A stretch of 64,000 bases of DNA from Arhodomonas sp052060015 (GTDB lineage Bacteria > Pseudomonadota > Gammaproteobacteria > Nitrococcales > Nitrococcaceae), in contig NZ_JBPODZ010000001.1 in the NCBI RefSeq assembly GCF_052060015.1, positions 62,001 to 126,000 on the forward strand, in the 5' to 3' direction. A program made the translations under genes and the position numbers. A model generated the notes under the pieces. The model made no database searches and had not been told where the DNA came from. It was given only the letters and a program-made list of their open reading frames with translations. Shown here in pieces: positions 1 through 9,095 of the stretch (within the stretch, counting starts at the first letter, position 1; every line of letters starts with the position of its first letter).

Positions 1-1872
1 GAGTCGGTGAGCGCCGAGCGGGACTACGCCCACATGGCCATTGCTTGGAGCGGCATCGTCGACAGCATCTGGCTGGAGTGGGCCCATGTGTCCGAGTACG
101 AGCCCTGGATCGACGAGTTCCTGCGCTTCGAGGGGGAGTTCCGCGCCCACCTCCCGGCACCCCTGTGGCTGACCGTGTTGCGCGGCATCGTCGCCGCCCT
201 CTGCTACGGCCGGCCTCAGGATCCGTCCCTGGCGCGCTGGGAGCGGGAGGCCCTGAGCGCGCTCTCCGGACCCATGCCGGACAACGAGCGGGTGATGCTC
301 GCCTGCCAGCTGCTCTATCTCAACACCTGGCAGTTCGGCCGCCGCGCCGGGGCCAACCGGGTGCTCACAGTGATGGCAGGGCAGACGGGGGCGGTGGAGC
401 GGGCCTCGCCACTGGCGCGCTGCCTCTGGCGTACCTTCACGGCGCTGTGTGCGCTGCTCTTCGAGGGCGACCGGGAGCAGTGCCTCGCCGAGGCCGCCGA
501 GGGTCGGGCCCTGATCCGCGATTACGGCATCGGTACCTGGGACTGCGCGGTACCTCCGCTGCACTGCGCCCTGTGCTTCAACGACGACGTCGCGTTGGCC
601 GACTGGATGGCCTGGTTCACCCGTACCGACTGCAAGGCCAACCGCCCCTTCTACGACACCTTCCAGGCCCATTTCCACGCCGGCCAGGCGTGGCTGCAGG
701 GCCGGGTCCACGAGGCCTGCGAGCACGCCCGGGAGAGCGTCACTGTGGGCGAGAGCCATGGCTCGGTGGTGATCTCCGCGGGTTTCCACGCCCTCTATGC
801 CGGCCTGCTCGCCGAGGCCGGCCGGATGCCGGAGGCGCTGCGGCTCGCGGCGCGGGCGCGCCGGATCGGCGCCGGTTTCGACAGCGATTTCCTCCAGGTC
901 TTCCTGTACCTGGCGCTGGCGCGGATGGCACTGCACGGCCGCCGCCCGGAGCGGGCACTGCCCTACCTGCGCCGGGCCTTCGCGGCCGGGGAGCGCCAGC
1001 GGATGTTCTTCCCGGTAATGATCCGCTCCCGGGAGCTCTCTGTGCTCTGCGCCCTGGCCCTGAGCCGCGACATCACCCCGGAATATGCCCGCTGGCTCAT
1101 CCACCTCCGCGGGCTCGCCCCGCCTCGGGAGGCCTGGTTGCGCCGCTACTGGCCCTGGCGTTGTGAGATCCGCGTGTTCGGGGGATTCCGCGTGAGCGTG
1201 GACGGCGAGGGCCGCGGCGAGGGCGGCCGTGGCCGGCCACTGCCCCGGGCCCTGCTGGCGCATCTGGTGCTGGCCGGACCCCGGGGCCTTGGCCAGGAGG
1301 AACTGGCCACGGCCCTGTGGCCGGAATCCGGCCGCACCAAGGCGCTGAACAGCCTGTACGTGACCCTGCACCGCCTGCGCGATCGTATCCTCGCTGACCC
1401 GGCGGCGGTGGTCAGCGAGGGGGGGCGGATTCGATTGGACGCCGACCGGGTGTGGGTAGATGCCTGGAGTTTCCAGGCGGCGAGCGCGGAGGCCGGGGAC
1501 GATCCGGAACAGCTGGCCGCCGCGCTGGCGCTCTACCAGGGCGTGCCCGAACTACCCGGTGTGGACCCGATGGACGCGGAGCCCTGGCAGGTAGGCCTGG
1601 AACGGACCTACGAGCGCCTGGCGGTGCGCCTCGGTGGCATCCTCGAGGATCAGGAGCCGGAGGCGGCCGCCGGGCACTATCGCAACGCCCTGATGCATGC
1701 CCCCTTGAGCGAGCCGCTCTGGGCCGGCGCCCTGCGCAGCGAGGCGGCGCTGGGCAGCGTTGCCGGGGTGCGGCGCACCTTCAGGGAGCTGGAACGCTGC
1801 TTCCGCCGGGAGCTCGATGCCGCGCCGTCGTCGTCGCTGACGGCGCTTTACCAGGAATTGGCGGAAGGGTAA
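1..1872 (+). CDS. SARP/BTAD-type transcriptional regulator, 5' end outside window
   Basis: The frame is open to the left edge, so the start lies outside the window; an internal GTG at 7 is only one possible start. The first ~380 residues visible are an all-helical, tetratricopeptide-like region with many Ala/Leu/Arg heptads. From about residue 390 a winged-helix DNA-binding domain of the OmpR/SARP type follows (FGGFRVSVDG, then the HTH-like GLGQEELATALWPE and LNSLYVTLHRLR). The last ~130 residues match the bacterial transcriptional activator (BTAD) helical domain. In gammaproteobacteria this C-terminal pair often follows a MalT-like ATPase and TPR region, so the missing part may hold an NTPase domain; that is inference. 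It reads towards the ornithine-cyclodeaminase-family gene 36 bp downstream, a plausible target. The effector is unknown. Confidence 0.8.
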   Translation, partial: ESVSAERDYAHMAIAWSGIVDSIWLEWAHVSEYEPWIDEFLRFEGEFRAHLPAPLWLTVLRGIVAALCYGRPQDPSLARWEREALSALSGPMPDNERVMLACQLLYLNTWQFGRRAGANRVLTVMAGQTGAVERASPLARCLWRTFTALCALLFEGDREQCLAEAAEGRALIRDYGIGTWDCAVPPLHCALCFNDDVALADWMAWFTRTDCKANRPFYDTFQAHFHAGQAWLQGRVHEACEHARESVTVGESHGSVVISAGFHALYAGLLAEAGRMPEALRLAARARRIGAGFDSDFLQVFLYLALARMALHGRRPERALPYLRRAFAAGERQRMFFPVMIRSRELSVLCALALSRDITPEYARWLIHLRGLAPPREAWLRRYWPWRCEIRVFGGFRVSVDGEGRGEGGRGRPLPRALLAHLVLAGPRGLGQEELATALWPESGRTKALNSLYVTLHRLRDRILADPAAVVSEGGRIRLDADRVWVDAWSFQAASAEAGDDPEQLAAALALYQGVPELPGVDPMDAEPWQVGLERTYERLAVRLGGILEDQEPEAAAGHYRNALMHAPLSEPLWAGALRSEAALGSVAGVRRTFRELERCFRRELDAAPSSSLTALYQELAEG

Positions 1873-1908
1873 CGATCCGGACAAACGATCAACAGGGAGA
1901 GACTGCCG

Positions 1909-2892
1909 ATGGTCACCGTGGTTACCCGCGCGGAATTACTGGACTGCGTGGATGTGAATACCGAGGCCTTGTCCGTCGTCGAGGACGGGTTCGCCCGTCT
2001 CGGTCGCGGCGAGGTCACCATCCCGCCCATCCTTGGTCTGGAGATCCCGGAAAAAAACGGCGCCGCCGACGTCAAGGCGGCCTACGTCTCCGGCTGGGAC
2101 AGCTTCGCCGTCAAGCTTTCCACCCGCTTCTTCGACAATCCCGCACGGGGGTTGTCTAGCGGCAGCGGACTGATGGCCGTGCTGGACTCGGATACCGGTC
2201 GCCCCCGGGCCTTGCTGCTCGACGAGGGCTATCTCACCACCGTGCGCACCGCGCTGGCGGGGGCGCTGGCGGCCAAACACCTGGCGCGGGAGTCGCTCAC
2301 CACGGTGGGGGTCATCGGCACCGGTAGCCAGGCCCGCTGGCAGCTGATCGCACTGGCGCTGGTGCGGGACTTCGAGCGGGTGCTGGTCCACGGCCGCAAC
2401 CCCGAGGCCGCCGCCGAGTATGGCGAGCGGATGAGCACCGAGCTGGAGGTGCCGGTGGAGGTGGCGACCGACGCGCGGAGCCTGGTGCGGGCCTCGGACC
2501 TGGTGGTGACCACCACCCCGGCCACCGAGCCGGTAATCGACGCGGAGTGGCTGCATCCCGGGCTGCATATCACCGCCATGGGCTCGGATGCCGCCCACAA
2601 GAACGAGCTGGCGCCGGCGGTTCTCGGTGCCGCCGATGTCCTCGCCTGCGACTTGAAGTCCCAGTGCGAGCTCCGCGGTGAGCTTCGGCACGCCATCGCC
2701 GCCGGGGTGATCCCCGCCTCCGAGCCGGTCACCGAGCTGGGCTCACTGGTCAACGGCCGGGCGAGTGGTCGTCGCGGTGATGATGACATCACTGTCTGCG
2801 ATCTGACCGGTGTGGGGGTGCAGGACACCGCCATCGCCCGTTATGCCATGGCAAGGGTGGAGACGGCGGGCCTCGGCATCGAGCTCGGGTAG
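1909..2892 (+). CDS. Ornithine cyclodeaminase / mu-crystallin family protein (EutC-like)
   Basis: 327 residues, the usual family length. The Rossmann nucleotide-binding motif GVIGTGSQA lies near residue 138, preceded by the family helix TVRTALAGALAAKHLAR. The substrate-side segment VKLSTRFFDNP and the late motif DITVCDLTGVGVQD are also typical. Members are NAD(P)-dependent and include ornithine cyclodeaminase, ketimine reductases, alanine dehydrogenases and EutC of ectoine breakdown. Sequence alone does not settle which; EutC-like is plausible in a halophile but no eutB partner is visible. The ATG at 1909 follows a GGGAGAG ribosome site. It may be co-regulated with the BTAD regulator immediately upstream. 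Confidence 0.8.
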   Translation: MVTVVTRAELLDCVDVNTEALSVVEDGFARLGRGEVTIPPILGLEIPEKNGAADVKAAYVSGWDSFAVKLSTRFFDNPARGLSSGSGLMAVLDSDTGRPRALLLDEGYLTTVRTALAGALAAKHLARESLTTVGVIGTGSQARWQLIALALVRDFERVLVHGRNPEAAAEYGERMSTELEVPVEVATDARSLVRASDLVVTTTPATEPVIDAEWLHPGLHITAMGSDAAHKNELAPAVLGAADVLACDLKSQCELRGELRHAIAAGVIPASEPVTELGSLVNGRASGRRGDDDITVCDLTGVGVQDTAIARYAMARVETAGLGIELG

Positions 2893-2895
2893 CGG

Positions 2896-3198
2896 TCAGT
2901 CGAATAGCGCGTCGCCGTTTTCGTCGACGAGCAGCCGGCCCTTGCGTAGCGAGAGCTGGACCACGGTGTCGTAGTCGCCGTCGGTGTCCACCCGCACGAA
3001 GGTGTAGCGCGCCTCGCTGCCGTCGGCGCTGGAGCGGCGGATCTCGCCGGCGACCCGGTAGATATTCCCCTCCCGGCGCGGCATGGCGAGGATGAGATAA
3101 CCGTGATAGGTCTCCTCGCCGCCCACGGGGGGGTCGCCGCCGTCCTCCCCGCCTTGCCCGCCACCGCCGGTGAGCCGTTGCCACAGGGCTCGGAGCAT
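2896..3198 (-). CDS. HlyU-family small protein
   Basis: 100 residues. The first ~30 form a Gly/Asp-rich linker after a short amphipathic start (MLRALWQRLTGG). Residues ~32-100 match the HlyU fold pattern: a YHGYLILAMPRREG strand, an YRVAGEIRR strand, YTFVRVDT and a final QLSLRKGRLLVDENGDALFD. HlyU was named as a haemolysin activator in Vibrio, but most homologues are uncharacterised and may not bind DNA. Its 3' end lies 3 bp from the convergent dehydrogenase gene. Confidence 0.65.
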   Translation of the reverse strand: MLRALWQRLTGGGGQGGEDGGDPPVGGEETYHGYLILAMPRREGNIYRVAGEIRRSSADGSEARYTFVRVDTDGDYDTVVQLSLRKGRLLVDENGDALFD

Positions 3199-3277
3199 CG
3201 TCCCGTCTCGCTATATTGCCGTTTGCCGATAGTGTAGCGTGTCGGCGGGCGGATAACTGTTCGCCTGCTACAGGGGC

Positions 3278-3463
3278 GTAGAAGCGCGCCCCGCGCGCGA
3301 ATGGGGCCTACGGTTGGGCGGCTGGAGCGTAGCGAAACCCGCCGGCCCGCCCGGCGGAGCCCGCACCGCGCGCAAAGGTTCGCCTGCGGTAGGGCGGGTG
3401 GAGCGTAGCGAAACCCGCCGGGCTGCCCGGCGGATTCCGGCCTTCGGCCTCCATCCGCCCTAC
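3278..3463. repeat. REP-type repeat cluster
   Basis: This gene gap carries several GTAG-headed palindromic repeats: a GTAGAAGCGCGCC element near 3278, two copies of the GGGCGG-x-TGGAGCGTAGCGAAACCCGCC type, and an inverted GGCCTTCGGCC-containing copy ending in CCCTAC at 3463. Together they fill most of the interval before the hydrolase gene. No coding potential is seen here. Confidence 0.7.
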
Positions 3464-3510
3464 CGGCGACCTTTGTCCGAATTCGCATTGATCGGCAGCA
3501 AGGAGCGGCC

Positions 3511-4767
3511 ATGGAATCACCCTGCACACCCGAGGCGGTCGGCCTGAGCTCTACCCGCCTGACCCGACTCCGGGCCTGGATGGACGAGCAGGTGGAACGG
3601 CAACGGCTGCCCGGGGCGAGCGTCCTGGTGGCCCGCCGCGGCCGGGTGGCCTTCTTCGAGCGCGTTGGGTTGCGCGACCGGGAGGCCGGGGTGCCGGTGA
3701 CCACGGACACCCTGTTCCGGGTGTTCTCCATGACCAAGCCGCTGGTCTCCGTGGCTGTACTGCAGCGCTACGAGCAGGGGGATTTCCAGCTCGATGATCC
3801 CATCGAGCGATACCTGCCGGAGCTTGGTGACATGCAGGTGATGACCGGTGGCGATGCCGATGCGCCGCGGCTGGAGCCGGCCGCCGAGCCCATCACCATC
3901 CGCCACCTGCTCACCCACACCGCCGGTCTGACCTACTGGTTCATGGACGACAGCCCGGTGTGCGCGCTCTATCGCCGCGCCGGCGTCGACTTCGTCCGCG
4001 GCGAGGGGACCCTGGCGGAGATGGTGCGGCGCCTCGGGGAGCTCCCGCTGCTGGATCACCCCGGCCGGCGGTGGTGCTACAGCGTCGCCACGGATGTGCT
4101 GGGGCGGCTCCTGGAGGTGCTCTCCGGCGAGCCCCTGGATGTGTGCCTGCAACGTTCGGTGCTCGCGCCGCTGGGCATGCATGACACCGGTTTTTCCGTG
4201 CCCGACGAGCGCCGGCACCGGTTCGCCGCGCTGTACGGGCCACCGGGATCTAGCGGCTTATTGGACGGTAGTGGGCCGGCGCCCGCGGACGGCGGTTTGG
4301 AGCTGCTGGAGACGCCGGCGGACAGCCCCTTCCGGGCGCCGGTGCGCCTGTTCTCCGGCGGCGGTGGCCTGATCTCCACGGCCCCGGACTATTGGCGCTT
4401 CTGCGAGATGATGCGTCGCGGCGGCGAGCTCGAGGGGGTGCGCCTGCTCGGGCGCAAGACCGCGGCCTACATGACCCGAAACCACCTCCCCGGCGACCTC
4501 ACCGCGATGGGCCGGCCGCGGTTCAGCGAGACCCGTTACGACGGCATCGGCTTCGGCCTCGGCTTCTCGGTGATGCTGGACCCGGTGCGGGCACAGATCC
4601 TGGGTTCGGCGGGGGAATACGGCTGGGGCGGGGTGGCGAGCACCGCCTTCTGGGTGGACCCGGCCGAGGAGCTCGTCGTCCTGTTGCTCACCCAGCTGAT
4701 GCCCTCCTGGAGCTACCCCTTGCGCCAGCAGCTCCGGGTGCTGGTCTACCAGGCCCTGGTGGAGTGA
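3511..4767 (+). CDS. Serine hydrolase, class C beta-lactamase / EstB-type esterase fold
   Basis: 418 residues of the beta-lactamase-related family. The nucleophile motif SxxK is FSMTKP near residue 75. The Tyr motif is WCYSVATDVLGRLLE near residue 190, where EstB-like esterases have YSVA in place of the YxN of true AmpC enzymes. A conserved HLLTHTAGLTYW segment sits at about 132. No convincing signal peptide is seen, which favours a cytoplasmic esterase or peptidase over a periplasmic beta-lactamase. The natural substrate cannot be read from the sequence. The ATG at 3511 has AAGGAG a few bases upstream. Confidence 0.85.
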   Translation: MESPCTPEAVGLSSTRLTRLRAWMDEQVERQRLPGASVLVARRGRVAFFERVGLRDREAGVPVTTDTLFRVFSMTKPLVSVAVLQRYEQGDFQLDDPIERYLPELGDMQVMTGGDADAPRLEPAAEPITIRHLLTHTAGLTYWFMDDSPVCALYRRAGVDFVRGEGTLAEMVRRLGELPLLDHPGRRWCYSVATDVLGRLLEVLSGEPLDVCLQRSVLAPLGMHDTGFSVPDERRHRFAALYGPPGSSGLLDGSGPAPADGGLELLETPADSPFRAPVRLFSGGGGLISTAPDYWRFCEMMRRGGELEGVRLLGRKTAAYMTRNHLPGDLTAMGRPRFSETRYDGIGFGLGFSVMLDPVRAQILGSAGEYGWGGVASTAFWVDPAEELVVLLLTQLMPSWSYPLRQQLRVLVYQALVE

Positions 4768-4776
4768 CTCGGCCCA

Positions 4777-5109
4777 TCAGCCCCGCGCCCGGGCGCCACC
4801 GCCACCACCGCCGGGGGGCGGGGGCTCCCAGACGTTGCGCAGCGGTTGCCGCGCCCGCTCCGGGAGGTTGCGCGAGAAGCGCAGCCGATGACCGGCGGCG
4901 GTGCGCACGCAGCGCACCTGGCCCTCGGTGATGCCGTAGAGTCGGGCGATGTCGCGGCAGCCGGATAGGAAGCCGGCCGGCGGTGTGCCCCGGGTCACCA
5001 CCGGTCCGTCCGCCTCGAAGGTGATGCAATAAACGGTCCTGCCGTGCATGACAAACCCCATGAATACCGCGATGACCGCGAGTCCGGCGAGTACGGCCAC
5101 GGCGGTCAT
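4777..5109 (-). CDS. DUF3634 family membrane-anchored protein
   Basis: 110 residues. A single N-terminal membrane helix (AVAVLAGLAVIAVFMGFVM) is followed by a compact soluble domain with GTPPAGFLSGCRDIARLYGI and a basic FSRNLPERARQPLRNVW stretch, the layout of DUF3634 proteins of gammaproteobacteria. The C-terminus is a Gly/Pro-rich tail. The start overlaps the stop of the upstream MFS gene by four bases (ATGA), so the two are probably translationally coupled. Function unknown. Confidence 0.65.
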   Translation of the reverse strand: MTAVAVLAGLAVIAVFMGFVMHGRTVYCITFEADGPVVTRGTPPAGFLSGCRDIARLYGITEGQVRCVRTAAGHRLRFSRNLPERARQPLRNVWEPPPPGGGGGGARARG

Positions 5110-6287
5110 GCCCGGGACCCCTCCAGCCGTAGCGCTGGGATCAGCGCCATCGAGGCCAGCACGTAGACGGTGATAGGTAGCATCGCCCAGACCGCACCGC
5201 TGAGGGCATCGGCGACGAGGCCACCGAGCAGCGGTACGGCGAAGGCCATGGCGTAGCCCAGCGTGAACATCCCCGCAGAGAGCCGTCCCGCCTCCGCCGA
5301 GGCACCGATGTAGGGCGGTAGCGACACCAGCAGGATGAGCTGTACCGCCGTGGCGAAGCCCACCACCAGCGCGCCGGCCAGCGCCGCCCAGCCCTCGAGG
5401 AGGGAGAACGCCACCAGGCCGACGACCGTGGCCAGCGTGTTGGCGAACAGCGGCCCGCGGCGGGCGAGCAGCCGGCCGGATACGAACAGCATGGTCACCG
5501 ATGCCACCACCTGGCTGACATTGAACAACAACAGCGTCATCGGCAGCGCCTCCAGGGCGCCCCGGGCACTGAGGATGCTACCCATGTAGGCATTGGTGCC
5601 GAAGAACGCCATGGACGAGGCACCGAGCAGCAACCCCAGTCGCCAGACGTTGGCATCATGCCAGTCCGGCTGCCAGCGCGGACGCTCGCCGCCGGAGGCG
5701 CGCACACTCCGGGGCAGGGCGAGGGCGGCGGCGATGGCCAGTGCCGGCAGCGCCCAGACCAGCAGGGTCAGCCGCCAGCTCTCGCCGGTCAGCGGCATGA
5801 TCACCGGCAGCGTGAGCCCGGCGCCGACGAATTCCCCCATGAGCATGCCGTTCATGTACACCGCCGAGGCCAGCGCGACGAAGCGCGGGCACCACAGCGG
5901 CAGCAGGGCGGGCAGGGCCGGCTGCATCACCGCCACGCCGACGCCGAGGGCGGCGGTGGCCGCCATCAGCACGGCCACCGGGGGCGCCAGCCCTCGGGCC
6001 GCCGAGGCCGCTGCCACTAGCACCAGGGCAAGGATGAGGGTGCGCCGCGGACCGAGCCGGGCGATGGCGAGCGATCCGGGCAGGGCGCCCACGGCGAGCA
6101 TCAGCACCGGCACGGTGGTGAGCGCCCCGATGGCGGTTTGGCTGAGGCCCAGGTCGTCACCAATGCGCGGGGCGAGCGGTGGGGCCACCAGGATCGGGAT
6201 GCGCAGATACAGCCCGGTCAGCCACAGCAGGGCGAGGAGGGCGACGCGGCGGGGTAGGTTATCATTGTCGTTCGCGGAATCGGCCAT
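5106..6287 (-). CDS. MFS transporter, CynX/NimT type
   Basis: 393 residues with about 12 hydrophobic segments. The first loop (LYLRIPILVAPPLAPRIGDD) and the following LSQTAIGALTTVPVLMLAVG resemble the CynX/NimT (YycB) branch of the major facilitator superfamily, whose members move cyanate, 2-nitroimidazole or other small compounds. An R-rich loop after helix 3 (ARLGPRRTL) is the usual MFS signature region. It forms a two-gene unit with the DUF3634 gene. The substrate is not predictable. Confidence 0.8.
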   Translation of the reverse strand: MADSANDNDNLPRRVALLALLWLTGLYLRIPILVAPPLAPRIGDDLGLSQTAIGALTTVPVLMLAVGALPGSLAIARLGPRRTLILALVLVAAASAARGLAPPVAVLMAATAALGVGVAVMQPALPALLPLWCPRFVALASAVYMNGMLMGEFVGAGLTLPVIMPLTGESWRLTLLVWALPALAIAAALALPRSVRASGGERPRWQPDWHDANVWRLGLLLGASSMAFFGTNAYMGSILSARGALEALPMTLLLFNVSQVVASVTMLFVSGRLLARRGPLFANTLATVVGLVAFSLLEGWAALAGALVVGFATAVQLILLVSLPPYIGASAEAGRLSAGMFTLGYAMAFAVPLLGGLVADALSGAVWAMLPITVYVLASMALIPALRLEGSRA

Positions 6288-6395
6288 CGCGGCAGTCTAC
6301 CAGTACGGCCGGTGTGTCGGGCGCCTGCGACAGGGCCGTCCGGGGGTAGCGACGCCGTCGCCAGGGGCACTCGTCGCAGCGCCCGGACACGGCTA

Positions 6396-6424
6396 TTGAT
6401 CACCCCGGGGCTGCACGATATAAA
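6396..6424 (+). promoter_or_regulatory. Candidate sigma-70 promoter for minCDE
   Basis: TTGATC at 6396-6401 and TATAAA at 6419-6424 are separated by 17 bp, matching 4/6 and 5/6 of the consensus, and lie ~90 bp before minC. The spacer contains CCCCGGGG. It is the only good hexamer pair I found in the 224-bp divergent gap. Confidence 0.45.
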
Positions 6425-6511
6425 GGCGGCAGTTCACACCGGCGTCCCCGGGCGGGTCACGGCGAGGAAGGCCGGGGCACGTCGCGGGGGCGCGATGCTT
6501 TTGGGAGCAGC

Positions 6512-7246
6512 ATGACCTCACAGGCGAGTTCCGCGTCCACCCCGCAGGCCTTTGAGCTCAAGGGCCGAATGCTCACGCTGACCATCCTGCGTCTGCTCGA
6601 CGCGGATCTAGAGCGCTTCCTCAGCGAGCTCGAGGGGCGCATCGCCGAGGCCCCCGCCTTCTTCGACGGCATGCCGGTGATCCTGGACCTCGCCCCCGTG
6701 GCCGCGACGGGGATCGACGATGTTTGGCTCAGTGAGCTCGCCCACCACCTCTGGCAGGGCGGCCTTGCCCCGGTGGCGGTGATGGCCGGCGACTCCCGGG
6801 TGGAGTCCGCCGCCCAGGCCGCTGGATTGGGGGTGATGCGTCAACCGGGGAGCGGGACCCGGGAGGTGGACGCGGAGCCGCCGAAGGCCCGTGCCGAGCC
6901 CGAGCCCGTGGCGACCCGGCTGGTCACCCAGCCGGTGCGTTCCGGCCAGCAGATCTATGCCCGCGGCGGCGACCTGGTCGTGCTCGCGGCGGTAAGCCCC
7001 GGTGCCGAGGTGCTCGCCGACGGCAATATCCACGTCTACGGCCACCTGCGCGGTCGGGCCCTGGCCGGCGTGCAGGGCGACGCGGGGGCACGGATCTTCT
7101 GCCAGCAGCTGGACGCGGAGTTGTTGGCCATCGCCGGCTGCTACCGGGTCAGCGAGGATATCGACGACGACCGGCGTGGCCACAGTGTTCAGGTGCGCCT
7201 CGAGGGTGAGACACTGCACATCGAGCCGTTGACCGGGGCCGCGTGA
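6512..7246 (+). CDS. minC: Septum site-determining protein MinC
   Basis: 244 residues. The N-terminal domain (about 12-110) includes FELKGRMLTLTILRL and FFDGMPVILDLAPV. After an acidic/Pro linker the C-terminal beta-helix domain starts with PVRSGQQIYARGGDLVVL and contains GAEVLADGNIHVYGHLRGRA, the MinC signature that contacts MinD. MinC blocks FtsZ assembly away from mid-cell, recruited to the membrane by MinD. It is first in a min operon, 44 bp before minD. Confidence 0.95.
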   Translation: MTSQASSASTPQAFELKGRMLTLTILRLLDADLERFLSELEGRIAEAPAFFDGMPVILDLAPVAATGIDDVWLSELAHHLWQGGLAPVAVMAGDSRVESAAQAAGLGVMRQPGSGTREVDAEPPKARAEPEPVATRLVTQPVRSGQQIYARGGDLVVLAAVSPGAEVLADGNIHVYGHLRGRALAGVQGDAGARIFCQQLDAELLAIAGCYRVSEDIDDDRRGHSVQVRLEGETLHIEPLTGAA

Positions 7247-7290
7247 CCGGCGGGCGCGGCAATCACACAACAGGATCAGGAGGTTTCAGC

Positions 7291-8097
<807 letters not shown>

Positions 8098-8099
8098 TG

Positions 8100-8378
8100 A
8101 TGGGCTTCCTGGACTATTTCCGCTCGGAGAAGAAGCGCTCGGCCTCCGTGGCCAAGGAGCGGTTGCAGATCATCGTCGCCCGCGAGCGTGGTGCCCGGGG
8201 CGGACCGGACTACCTGCCTCAGCTCCAGGAGGAGCTGCTCGCAGTGATCCGCAAGTACGTGCAGGTCAGCGACGACGCCGTGCGCATGGAGGTGGAGCAC
8301 GAGGGCAACTGCGATGTCCTTGAGCTCAATATCACCTTGCCGGAACCGGAAGAGGGACACCGGGCCAGCGGCTCGTAG
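8100..8378 (+). CDS. minE: Cell division topological specificity factor MinE
   Basis: 92 residues. The ATG at 8100 gives MGFLDYFRSEKK, the expected membrane-targeting start, and lies 5 bp after GGAGG; an ATG at 8097 overlapping the minD stop is the alternative. The contact helix AKERLQIIVARERG and the dimer strands DVLELNITLP are conserved. MinE stimulates MinD ATPase and drives pole-to-pole oscillation. The TAG stop is supplied by the head of a REP element. Confidence 0.95.
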   Translation: MGFLDYFRSEKKRSASVAKERLQIIVARERGARGGPDYLPQLQEELLAVIRKYVQVSDDAVRMEVEHEGNCDVLELNITLPEPEEGHRASGS

Positions 8379-8423
8379 CGCGCGCCGCGCGCGGGAAGGT
8401 TCGCCTGCGGGGCAGGCTCCTAC
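8375..8423. repeat. REP pair (REPIN-like), GTAG...CTAC
   Basis: A 49-bp element runs from GTAGCGCGCGCC to GGCAGGCTCCTAC. It contains two small palindromes (GCGCGCCGCGCGC and GCCTGCGGGGCAGGC) between an opening GTAG and a closing CTAC. The opening TAG is the minE stop codon. Confidence 0.75.
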
Positions 8424-8462
8424 ATTCGCCGGTGAGGCCGGCCACCGCAGCAGGAGGCGCAG

Positions 8463-8849
8463 ATGCAGGCTTCCACATACCCCAGCGATGAACGCTCCGG
8501 GCGGACCCTGCCCATGGCGGTCTACCTGCTCTACCTGCTGGGCATGTTTATGGTGGTGACCGTGCCCGTCGGTGTGGCCATCGCCTACTGGGCCCGGCGA
8601 CGGGCCCCGGAATGGCTTCGGAGCCACTACACCTTCCAGCTGCGCACCTTCTGGCTCGGCCTGCCGGTGCTCGCCCTGGGTCTCGTCCTGGCCGCCAACA
8701 TCATCGGCTATCTGATCATCGCCGCCTGGGCGGCCTGGGTGATCGCCCGTTGTGCGGTGGGCATCGGCCGGTTGAGTGATGCCCGGGGGATCCCCGAGCC
8801 GCGCAGCCTCGCCCTCGGGGGCGCGGGCTCGGCAGAGGCGCAGCTGTAG
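8463..8849 (+). CDS. DUF4870/Tic20-like small membrane protein
   Basis: 128 residues with hydrophobic stretches at about 17-43, 60-82 and 83-100. The order of a first helix pair, a basic WARRRAPEWLRSHYTFQLRTFW connector and a second hydrophobic block resembles DUF4870 proteins, which have no firm function. It lies between minE and the norE side. Its TAG stop sits in GTAGGGGC, possibly a decayed REP head. Confidence 0.6.
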   Translation: MQASTYPSDERSGRTLPMAVYLLYLLGMFMVVTVPVGVAIAYWARRRAPEWLRSHYTFQLRTFWLGLPVLALGLVLAANIIGYLIIAAWAAWVIARCAVGIGRLSDARGIPEPRSLALGGAGSAEAQL

Positions 8850-8853
8850 GGGC

Positions 8854-9048
8854 TTAGAGTGGCTCGTCGGCCCAGGCCTCCAGCCGGCGGGCCAGACGCA
8901 GGAGGCCGTAGACGATCACCGGTGCGACGAGGATGGCGGCCACGCCCCAGTCGTGGCGGTGGATGACCCAGGCGAGCACGGCCGCGACTGCCAGAAAGGC
9001 GGTGCCAGTGATACCGAAGGCGATGAAGCGGCGCTGGCGGCGGTTCAT
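8854..9048 (-). CDS. Small two-helix membrane protein
   Basis: 64 residues from the ATG at 9048 (MNRRQRRFIAFGITGTAF). Two hydrophobic helices (about 8-27 and 33-50) are joined by VIHRHDWG, and the tail is acidic. A longer reading to 9129 would run through a REP sequence and is unlikely. It is divergent from norE. I do not recognise a family. Confidence 0.5.
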   Translation of the reverse strand: MNRRQRRFIAFGITGTAFLAVAAVLAWVIHRHDWGVAAILVAPVIVYGLLRLARRLEAWADEPL

Positions 9049-9058
9049 GATGTCGTCA

Positions 9059-9083
9059 TTTCGCCTGCGGGGCAGGCTCCCAC
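9059..9083. repeat. REP half-element
   Basis: TTCGCCTGCGGGGCAGGCTCCCAC, a single palindromic half of the GTAGGAGC-type REP pair with the terminal CTAC altered to CCAC. It lies just upstream of the norE ribosome site. Confidence 0.6.
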
Positions 9084-9095
9084 AAGGGGGGAACA

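Noticed and set aside
7243..7290. Upstream start for minD
   Set aside because: The added 16 residues are not MinD-like, and the GTG at 7291 has the good ribosome site.
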